Shown: piece after piece, positions 26,822 through 32,329 of the stretch | How the letters are laid out: each line of letters begins with the position of its first letter | Position numbering within the stretch: position 1 is the first letter of the stretch | Source of the DNA: UMGS1649 sp045652705 | GTDB lineage: Bacteria; Bacillota; Clostridia; TANB77; CAG-465 | DNA: 32,329 bases | Reading direction: 5' to 3' | Assembly (NCBI GenBank): GCA_045652705.1 | Contig: JAZRUV010000034.1 | Span: forward strand, 1 to 32,329 | Program-made: the position numbers and the translations under genes | The notes under the pieces: generated by a model | What the model was told of the DNA's origin: nothing | Seen by the model: only the letters and a program-made list of their open reading frames with translations | Databases searched by the model: none

Positions 26822-26850
26822 TTGCTTTTACACAGTGTTTGTGTTATAAT
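26822..26850 (+). promoter_or_regulatory. Promoter of the S1-like gene pair
   Basis: TTGCTT (26822-26827), 17 nt and a perfect TATAAT (26845-26850) stand about 50 nt before the start codon at 26901. The short leader has no obvious operator. The promoter itself is AT-rich like the host, although the genes it drives are not. Confidence 0.6.
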
Positions 26851-26900
26851 ATATGTGGTGAATATTTTTATCCAAAAAAATTTTAATGGAGGAAAGAAAC

Positions 26901-27695
26901 ATGAATATTAAGCCCGAATTTCACCACGAATACACAAATCTGCAGCGCAATGACATCCTGGATGCCTATGAAAAAGGCCATACAATCACCGGTATCGTCG
27001 AAGGTGTCATGGAAAACCAAGGCACCCTCAAAATTCGGCTGGGTCACAATCTCTTTGCTCACTTGCCTTTTAGTGAGGTGAGCATTTATCCCTTCCGTTA
27101 CAGCAGTCGTAGCAACTCACCTCTTCCCACCAACATCCGTTGTTTGATGCACAAAAAGGTACGTGTAAAAGTTACAGTAATAACCGATACGTATATCGAA
27201 GTGTCACGCAAAAAGAACATGGAACTGGCATTGGAAGAAATCAAAAAGCGCAAAAAGTTACCTATGTACGTTACACAGGTTATTGCCCGAAGTGTTTTTG
27301 GGGATATCGGCGAAGGTATCTGCGGGAAAATCTATATTAAAGAGATTTCCAAATGCCATATACACCATGCAACCGAATCCTTTAAAATTGGGCAAACAGT
27401 AGATGTTGCCGTCCTGGATGTTGATGAGCAAAATCGCATCAACGCATCTTACCGTCAAGCTTTCAAGCCATATAATCTCGAAGATTATACTCCTGGCCAG
27501 GTGATTTGGTGCCGAGTAGGCGATTATATTTACGTAACAAATAAGTCTTCTTATTACGTAAATGTCACACCTCAAGTTTCCGGTATTCTTTGCATTGACG
27601 GCCACGTTCACTTGGATTATGGTTCCTGCGTTGAATGCAGAGTAAAAGCGGCAAAAGACCAAGGATTGGTTCTTGAGCTAATCCAACAAATCTAA
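26901..27695 (+). CDS. Triple S1-like RNA-binding protein (paralogue A)
   Basis: I choose ATG 26901 (264 residues), because GGAGG lies 8 nt before it and overlaps the alternative ATG at 26886. The protein seems to consist of three S1/OB-like units. The first (about 27-104) runs from GIVEGVMENQG to the strand TYIEVSRKKN. The second (121-186) runs from VTQVIARSVFGDIGEGICGKI to INASYRQ. The third (197-264) ends GLVLELIQ. There is no catalytic domain, signal peptide or membrane segment, so it is probably a cytosolic RNA-binding protein. GC content and codon choice (CGG, CTG, GGC, GCC) clearly differ from neighbours, as in transferred DNA. Paralogue B follows 27 nt later. Function unknown. Confidence 0.72.
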   Translation: MNIKPEFHHEYTNLQRNDILDAYEKGHTITGIVEGVMENQGTLKIRLGHNLFAHLPFSEVSIYPFRYSSRSNSPLPTNIRCLMHKKVRVKVTVITDTYIEVSRKKNMELALEEIKKRKKLPMYVTQVIARSVFGDIGEGICGKIYIKEISKCHIHHATESFKIGQTVDVAVLDVDEQNRINASYRQAFKPYNLEDYTPGQVIWCRVGDYIYVTNKSSYYVNVTPQVSGILCIDGHVHLDYGSCVECRVKAAKDQGLVLELIQQI

Positions 27696-27722
27696 ATTTT
27701 TATTTTTGGAGGTTAAAATCAA

Positions 27723-28529
27723 GTGGAAAAACACCAATTCTTACCCGAAGCTTGTTATAAATATGTGCCTCTGTCTCTTGAAGATGTGTTCAATGCATAT
27801 GTAGACAAGCAAGCTATTACAGTACATGTAGAGAAGTTGCTCCCGGAAAAAAAGATTGTTGTCGTTCGGTTAAATGACGAACTTGTAGCTCACATGCCTT
27901 ATTCTGAAGCTACAATTTATGACCTGCACTACTCAGAAAAAAATCCCAGTCCTATTCCCACAAATGTTTTTACTTTAACAGGTAAGAATATTCGGGTCAA
28001 GGTTATCCGGCTAAACGGCCCGTTCATTACTGTGTCACGTAAAGCAAATATGCTACAAGCCTTTGAGAATCTTTGCCAATCTACCAAAGCTACCTTCCAT
28101 ATTAAGTCCATCGGCCGCAAATATGCTTTCGGCGATGTTGGAGCTGGAATTATTGGCAGAGTCATTATTGACGAAGTCTGTCGCACTCACATCAAGTCTG
28201 TCCGCGAATATCTTAGAAAAAATGATATCGTGGATGTTGCAATTCTTACACGTACTCCAAACAATTATTTCGATCTTTCATACAAGAATACCTGTCCGCC
28301 GTATAACAAGAAAGATTACGAAATTGGCATGAGACTTGTAGGGAAAGTGTGTGACCACGTGCACAATACTAAAAAGCCGGGATACTATGTGCGTATAAGC
28401 CCGCAAGTTTCCGGCATCATGAATGCAAGGAGCGGGCAACCTTTCTTTAAATATGGCACTATGGTTGAATGCTATGTAAGCAATGCCAGCGACCAAGGGC
28501 TGCACCTTGAATTCGTACAGAAACTGTAA
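27723..28529 (+). CDS. Triple S1-like RNA-binding protein (paralogue B)
   Basis: This 268-residue paralogue of the preceding gene starts with GTG, with GGAGG 10 nt upstream. Conserved blocks with A include RLNDELVAHMPYSEATIY, RVKV, TVSRKANM, FGDVGAGIIGRV, SPQVSGI and ASDQGLHLEFVQKL, so the three-unit layout is the same. The middle linker and second unit are the most diverged, suggesting the two no longer bind identical targets or that they work as a heterodimer (inference). Its GC content is also higher than that of the host genes. It is in the same operon as A and ends at a hairpin shared with the convergent oxidoreductase gene. Function unknown. Confidence 0.7.
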   Translation: MEKHQFLPEACYKYVPLSLEDVFNAYVDKQAITVHVEKLLPEKKIVVVRLNDELVAHMPYSEATIYDLHYSEKNPSPIPTNVFTLTGKNIRVKVIRLNGPFITVSRKANMLQAFENLCQSTKATFHIKSIGRKYAFGDVGAGIIGRVIIDEVCRTHIKSVREYLRKNDIVDVAILTRTPNNYFDLSYKNTCPPYNKKDYEIGMRLVGKVCDHVHNTKKPGYYVRISPQVSGIMNARSGQPFFKYGTMVECYVSNASDQGLHLEFVQKL

Positions 28530-28555
28530 TAATTTATAGCTTCTAATACACAAAC

Positions 28556-28608
28556 AAAACAAAACTGATATATTTAGAATTTATTTCTATCTATATCAGT
28601 TTTGTTTT
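28556..28608. terminator. Bidirectional terminator between convergent genes
   Basis: A 17-bp perfect stem (AAAACAAAACTGATATA, 28556-28572, with TATATCAGTTTTGTTTT, 28592-28608) ends in T-rich sequence on both strands. It serves the S1-like pair (plus). It also overlaps the stop codon of the oxidoreductase (minus) by two bases. Confidence 0.75.
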
Positions 28609-29839
28609 ACCTATTTTCTCTAAACATATACATGTCTTTTTCGTGATACTGTTTTGAAACGTTTCTGAGCATTCTTGCTCCTATCATTGAAAATATAATA
28701 CCGTTTTTTCCTGTATTTAAGTTACAATATACATTAGGCATATTATCTATTTCATCTATTATTGGAAGAGCATCTTTTGTCTCTAGATACATTCCACTAA
28801 AACAATTACTTACTTTCACATCCGTAGATATATTAATTAATCTTTTAAATGTCAGGTACATTTTTTTATATTTACCATCCGCAAAACGCACAAAATATTT
28901 ATCATTTACCATGCGTTCGTTTTGTTTTATATCTTCACCGCATACGACAATCCTTTTATCCTTTGTAAATCCAATTGTTGTATGAGGTATGTTAATATCT
29001 TTTGCAACCAGATTAATTATATTTTCATCCAAATCTTTTACTCGTTCTGTAACGAGAGTAAATGTTTTATTTAATGTTATGTTTTCTTCTTTCAAATATT
29101 CCAAAATATGTATTCCGTTAGTTAAAATAATACTCTTTGCAAATATCTTAAATCTGTTATTTGTAACCCCTTCTACTATATCATCCTTACACGTTATATT
29201 AGTTATCTCGGTATTTTCATATATTTCTACATTGTCTCTTTTACTTAGGTATATAAATATTAATTGAGTTAGCACGTACGGATTCATTATAGCAGCTGCA
29301 TTAGGTAAAATTATTCCCGTCCTTAAATTTATTAGAGGGTCTTGTTCTAAATATTCTATTTGATTATTTTCTTTTCCTAACCTTTCAAAATTTTTATACA
29401 TCCCTATTTTATTTGTAATTTTATCTGAATAATACATTAGATCCATATTTTTAAATTGTAACCATTCTACATATTTCTTGCAATCCTCGTCTTGTTTCAG
29501 CACGTTTATTATATCTTGTATATCTTGTAGCGCCTGCTTACATAAATTGTTACACTTTGTTATACTTTTTTCAGATAAATTTTTTGTTATTTTTGGGTTG
29601 AAATCTATTCTTGTTTCAACTGTTCCATCAGTTTGAAGTGTAGCTCCATATCCAATTATATTTTTATCTACCACTATTACTTTTGCTCCTTGTTTTGCCT
29701 GCATATATGCTGTCAATGCACCATTTATACCACCACCTATAACTAACACATCACATTTTCTATCCTTACTTAAATATGGATATTTTTTTATTATTCCTAC
29801 ACTTTCATTCCAAAACATATTACCTTCTGTTACGTTCAT
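28607..29839 (-). CDS. FAD-dependent oxidoreductase (DAO / glycine oxidase-like)
   Basis: This 410-residue protein has the dinucleotide-binding motif VIGGGINGALTA (33-44) followed by VIVVDK (55-60). A long substrate domain comes next, and a C-terminal FAD contact region (GMYLETKDALPIIDEI and NLNTGKNGIIFSMIGARML). This is the D-amino acid oxidase/glycerol-3-phosphate dehydrogenase superfamily. It probably oxidises an amine or amino acid in the cytosol; the substrate is not readable, and no partner subunit is nearby. The last residue of the FAD fingerprint is Asp58 rather than the more common Glu. The N-terminal ~25 residues precede the fold. GAGGTG stands about 8 nt before ATG 29839. It is a single-gene unit, divergent from the CAP gene. 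Confidence 0.8.
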   Translation of the reverse strand: MNVTEGNMFWNESVGIIKKYPYLSKDRKCDVLVIGGGINGALTAYMQAKQGAKVIVVDKNIIGYGATLQTDGTVETRIDFNPKITKNLSEKSITKCNNLCKQALQDIQDIINVLKQDEDCKKYVEWLQFKNMDLMYYSDKITNKIGMYKNFERLGKENNQIEYLEQDPLINLRTGIILPNAAAIMNPYVLTQLIFIYLSKRDNVEIYENTEITNITCKDDIVEGVTNNRFKIFAKSIILTNGIHILEYLKEENITLNKTFTLVTERVKDLDENIINLVAKDINIPHTTIGFTKDKRIVVCGEDIKQNERMVNDKYFVRFADGKYKKMYLTFKRLINISTDVKVSNCFSGMYLETKDALPIIDEIDNMPNVYCNLNTGKNGIIFSMIGARMLRNVSKQYHEKDMYMFRENR

Positions 29840-29952
29840 ATTTTTTGCACCTCATATATATTATTTTAAATTTAATTAATAATATACATATTTTAGGAAA
29901 TTTGGTTCTAATTTTTAAAGCTTGTACATATATATTAATTGGAGGGATTCAA

Positions 29953-31164
29953 ATGAAAAAATTTATATTAAGAAACAAGTCATTATTTATTATTTTAATA
30001 GTTACAATACTATTTATATCTTCTATTACAGTCTATGCTTACTCTTCACTCACAAGCTTTAAACCTACGTATGGAACACTAACAAGCAATGTAAACTTTA
30101 GAACTACTGCATCTACATCGACTGGTAAAATACGTACCTTATCTAAAGGAACTAGCGTAAAAATGGTAGGAACAATAGATAATTTCTATATCGTCCAACT
30201 TGGTACAAACGAAGTTGGAGTTCTTAGCAAATCTTACGTTAAAAGTTCTTCTAGCATACCCAAAGGAGCAAAAACTTATACTAGAGTAGCCGTCCAAAAT
30301 GTCACCACTACAGACAAAGTAAATTTACGTAGAGGTCCCGGAACAAACTTTGCAAAAGTTACAACTATATCCAAAGGAACCAGTTTAAAAACAGTAGGAT
30401 ATATTGAAAACTGGTATATTGTTGTTACATCAAATAACCAGGTTGGATGTATTAGAAAAGATTTATTAAAAATATCTTCAACATCATCTGGCAATACAAA
30501 TACATCTACAAATAATACAACCTCATTTAGTATGAGTTCTGATGAAAAAATCATTTTTGATTTGTTAAATAAAGCTAGAACTAATGCCGGACTTGCAAAA
30601 CTTTCCGCTGATAAAACTTTGTTTAAAGTGGCCAGACTTAAAGCTCAGGATATGGTTAAAAACTCGTATTTTTCACATACTTCCCCTAGTTATGGTAGTC
30701 CTTTTAAAATGATGAAAACATATGGCGTAAGTTACAAAGTAGCTGGTGAAAATATTGCTGGAAATCCTAGTCTTCAAGATGCAGTAACTGCCTGGTTAAA
30801 CTCACCAACCCACAAACAAAATATCCTGTCCAATTCATATAACTATATTGGGATTGGAATAGAAAAAAGTGATACCTATGGCTATGTAATTTCTACTATG
30901 TTCATACGGCAAGTAACAACCACTAAAACAAATGAGGAACCCGCCCCACGTGAACTGAACCCAAAAAGTTATACACTTTTTGGGTTCAATTCATTATGCA
31001 CCATTTTCCATTGCTTTTTATTTAATTTTCTATCTGAAACTGACGTACAACATGCCAATTTCATAGCGATGCACCAAGCATCGCTAACGCTCTGTAATGC
31101 GCTTTACCATAAACTCGCCTCGCACTTGCCTATACATATATTCATGTACCGACACCGCAAGTAA
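29953..31164 (+). CDS. Secreted SH3b-SH3b-CAP domain protein with an abnormal C-terminal tail
   Basis: The start is ATG 29953 (403 residues), 6 nt after GGAGGG; upstream in-frame codons run through a non-coding leader. The signal peptide is residues 1-29 (ending TVYA). Two bacterial SH3 domains follow (about 38-97, NVNFRTTAS; and 112-174, KVNLRRGPGTNFAKV). After a Ser/Thr/Asn linker comes a YkwD-like CAP domain (195-320) with YFSHTSP (239-245), GENIAG (265-270) and WLNSPTHKQNIL (281-292). The domains suggest binding to peptidoglycan outside the cell. The natural protein should end near residue 320. The remaining 83 residues read through a 14-bp hairpin, are rich in Cys, His and Phe, and look non-native, which suggests the original stop was lost in a rearrangement. 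Confidence 0.82.
   Translation: MKKFILRNKSLFIILIVTILFISSITVYAYSSLTSFKPTYGTLTSNVNFRTTASTSTGKIRTLSKGTSVKMVGTIDNFYIVQLGTNEVGVLSKSYVKSSSSIPKGAKTYTRVAVQNVTTTDKVNLRRGPGTNFAKVTTISKGTSLKTVGYIENWYIVVTSNNQVGCIRKDLLKISSTSSGNTNTSTNNTTSFSMSSDEKIIFDLLNKARTNAGLAKLSADKTLFKVARLKAQDMVKNSYFSHTSPSYGSPFKMMKTYGVSYKVAGENIAGNPSLQDAVTAWLNSPTHKQNILSNSYNYIGIGIEKSDTYGYVISTMFIRQVTTTKTNEEPAPRELNPKSYTLFGFNSLCTIFHCFLFNFLSETDVQHANFIAMHQASLTLCNALYHKLASHLPIHIFMYRHRK
30956..30988. repeat. Perfect 14-bp inverted repeat inside the CAP reading frame
   Basis: TGAACCCAAAAAGT (30956-30969) pairs with ACTTTTTGGGTTCA (30975-30988) across a 5-nt loop. It resembles a transcription terminator stem but lacks a following T run on either strand. 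It marks the point where the sequence changes from CAP coding to the odd GC-richer flank of the variable-region gene. Confidence 0.7.
31065..31085. repeat. GC-rich 8-bp hairpin in the 3' flank of the variable gene
   Basis: AGCGATGC and GCATCGCT form a perfect 8-bp stem with the 5-nt loop ACCAA, 86 nt beyond the stop codon of the FGE-type gene on the minus strand. Nearer to the stop lie weaker pairs, TACAT/ATGTA (31133-31148) and ACTTGC/GCAAGT (31124-31162). Structures just behind a variable region are known in diversity-generating retroelements; whether these serve that role is untested. Confidence 0.5.
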
Positions 31165-31170
31165 CCAGCC

Positions 31171-32329
31171 CTACTTCTTTATGTAAAGTGTAGGACGAAA
31201 ACCGTAACAGTAGTTCGCTGTATAGGGGTAATTGAGGCCACGGTCTGAAATTGGAGCACTGACATATGCGGTGTAGTTGAAGCCGCCGCCGCGAAGAAGA
31301 CGGCGGTTAGCAAAGTAGCCTTCCATTGTCCATTCATACATATTTCCTGCCATATCATAAATATTATTTACACTCGATACTTTTAACGCTCCTGTAGATA
31401 ATGCCCACTTTGTTCCACTTGCTTTTGGATACGTTAATGTTGTGCTAGTTTTTTCTACATATGAACCTGTACTACTTGCTGTATAATCCCACACTAATGC
31501 ATCTTTATTTAAATCTTCTTGTGTATTTATTACGTGGTTACTATGATTACCATAACTTGTACTATCATTTACACTTGTTATAACATTGCCTTTTCCATCT
31601 TTTGCGTTTACTTCCAACCACCATGCTAACGTTCTATCCCACTGCACTCCATATGTTAATGTTGATACTACTCCATAATTTGTATCTGTTGCTGGATACA
31701 TACTTCTTGCTACCTCTACTGCTCCATTTGTATCCTCTGACATACTATCATTCCATGTCCATGGTATATATGTATATGGTATTTTACCCATTACTGAATA
31801 TACTGTTGTTCCTTCTTTTATTCCAGGCAAATCTGTAGCACTTCCTTTTGCTGTTCTTCGTGTATCTATTCCTACTTCATAACGTGCTATATAAAAACCT
31901 TTATATTCTTTTACACTTTCATACATTGCCTGTACTTCAGCTAGTGTTGTACTTGTCACATATGCAGGATCTTGTGAAGGTAATGGCATATTTGTTGTAG
32001 TATCTAATACCACTTCCCAATAATTTGTTCCTAGTGTATTAGATATTGTATATGACTTACCAAAGTTTTGTCTTACAAATTTACTAAAATTTTCTACTGG
32101 CACCCATACATATTGATTTCTTGCTCTTTTTGCATCTTCTACATTTGCATCTGTTACTGGTGTTGTTCCTTCATATATTACAAGCCCCCCATTTTTTGTA
32201 TTTTCTCCTGTTACAGATGATGCCACAAATCCTTTTGGTATTGGTACTGTGTCTACTATATTTACTACATTTGCTTTCCATGTTTCTGGAATTATTGGTG
32301 TATTTGTATTACCATCTTTTAATGCTACC
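31171..32329 (-). CDS. FGE-sulfatase / C-type-lectin-fold protein, 5' end outside the window
   Basis: The reading frame stays open to the right edge; the GTG at 32226 is only an internal valine, so at least 385 residues are visible. The visible start reads VPIPKGFVAS, followed by YVWVPVENFSKFVRQNFG and a formylglycine-generating-enzyme-like (SUMF1, PF03781-type) domain with GFYIARYEVG, IPYTYIPWTWNDS, WDRTLAWWLEV and YDMAGNMYEWTMEG. It ends RGGGF...GFRPTLYIKK. Such domains are built on a C-type-lectin fold; in surface and phage proteins they usually serve as ligand-binding scaffolds, not enzymes. The last ~44 codons differ sharply in composition and look like a DGR variable region. The protein is probably secreted or surface-displayed, but its N-terminus is missing. 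Confidence 0.8.
   Translation of the reverse strand, partial: VALKDGNTNTPIIPETWKANVVNIVDTVPIPKGFVASSVTGENTKNGGLVIYEGTTPVTDANVEDAKRARNQYVWVPVENFSKFVRQNFGKSYTISNTLGTNYWEVVLDTTTNMPLPSQDPAYVTSTTLAEVQAMYESVKEYKGFYIARYEVGIDTRRTAKGSATDLPGIKEGTTVYSVMGKIPYTYIPWTWNDSMSEDTNGAVEVARSMYPATDTNYGVVSTLTYGVQWDRTLAWWLEVNAKDGKGNVITSVNDSTSYGNHSNHVINTQEDLNKDALVWDYTASSTGSYVEKTSTTLTYPKASGTKWALSTGALKVSSVNNIYDMAGNMYEWTMEGYFANRRLLRGGGFNYTAYVSAPISDRGLNYPYTANYCYGFRPTLYIKK
31174..31320 (-). other. Putative DGR variable region (VR) at the 3' end of the FGE-type gene
   Basis: By hand count the last 132 coding bases (31174-31305) are about 50% GC, while the rest of the gene is clearly much lower. Codons at presumed variable sites (GGC, AAC TAC, TAT GTC, GAC, GGC CTC AAT TAC, TAT, AAC TAC TGT TAC) all end in C or T. 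All encode residues reachable from AAY by changing only adenines, as expected when a template with AAC/AAT codons is copied with adenine mutagenesis. Between them stand fixed blocks (CGCCGTCTTCTTCGCGGC; AGTGCTCCAATTTCA; GGTTTTCGTCCTACAC). The last block would include the homing-initiation segment. No template repeat or reverse transcriptase is in the window. Confidence 0.68.

Noticed and set aside
27258..27662. 134-codon minus-strand open frame inside the S1-like gene
   Set aside because: The plus-strand gene has a promoter, a ribosome binding site and a paralogue; the minus frame has none of these.
29776..29952. N-terminal extension of the CAP gene by 59 codons
   Set aside because: It overlaps the divergent oxidoreductase, is composed of leader-like sequence, and would hide a clear signal peptide behind the well-placed start at 29953.
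31087..31170. 28-codon in-frame extension beyond the TAG of the variable gene as a read-through protein end
   Set aside because: There is no read-through signal, and the DGR-type GFRP ending is normally terminal; noted only as part of the 3' flank.
30940..32329. A complete DGR cassette (reverse transcriptase, Avd, template repeat)
   Set aside because: I read both strands for AAC-rich copies of the variable region and for reverse-transcriptase motifs and found none; only a target is present.
1..32329. CRISPR arrays, tRNA or rRNA genes, transposases, integrases
   Set aside because: No regularly spaced repeats, cloverleaf patterns or matching protein motifs were recognised in the window.

Overview
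The window comes from an AT-rich, low-GC Gram-positive bacterium, most likely an uncultured gut-type Clostridia lineage. That placement is my inference from codon use, strong AGGAGG-type ribosome binding sites, a dockerin, a sortase-type anchor and protein families; no rRNA is present to confirm it. Nearly all genes lie on the minus strand.

Region 1 (about 147-14467, minus strand) is one long surface-polysaccharide operon. It reads from a promoter at 14439-14467 to a terminator at 147-173. It opens with a PglF-like 4,6-dehydratase, a PglE-like aminotransferase and a PglC-like phosphoglycosyl transferase, which together would make and load an amino-sugar onto the lipid carrier. Next come one GT2 and two GT4 glycosyltransferases, three TupA-like ATP-grasp proteins, an EpsG/Wzy-type polymerase, a Wzx-type flippase, a membrane acyltransferase and a uronate-type 4-epimerase. 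The pairing of a uronate epimerase with three TupA-like enzymes suggests a uronic-acid polymer carrying amide-linked amino acids. For the three ATP-grasp paralogues I used ribosome binding sites to choose starts, moving two of them downstream.

Region 2 (14529-18688, minus strand) encodes three exported surface proteins. These are a beta-helix protein with a TPQTG sorting signal, a helical dockerin protein, and an Ig/cadherin-like membrane-anchored protein. A probable 6S RNA follows on the plus strand (18818-18974), with its own promoter and terminator.

Region 3 (19065-26777, minus strand) is a housekeeping operon: a DUF2344 protein, Mfd, a PpiC-type foldase, a SpoU rRNA methyltransferase, alanine racemase and a CmpB-family membrane protein.

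Region 4 (26822-32329) looks accessory. Two tandem plus-strand S1-like paralogues have visibly higher GC and codon use unlike their neighbours. An FAD-dependent oxidoreductase and a secreted SH3b/CAP protein follow. Last is the 3' part of an FGE-sulfatase (C-type-lectin fold) gene on the minus strand. The final ~44 codons of that gene have every hallmark of a diversity-generating retroelement (DGR) variable region: about 50% GC in a much more AT-rich gene, clusters of codons ending in C/T, and a C-terminal GFRP signature. No reverse transcriptase or template repeat is in the window, so it would be a remote or edge-of-locus target. This is the most interesting signal here. It is accompanied by an unusual, hairpin-rich 3' flank into which the CAP reading frame appears to run.
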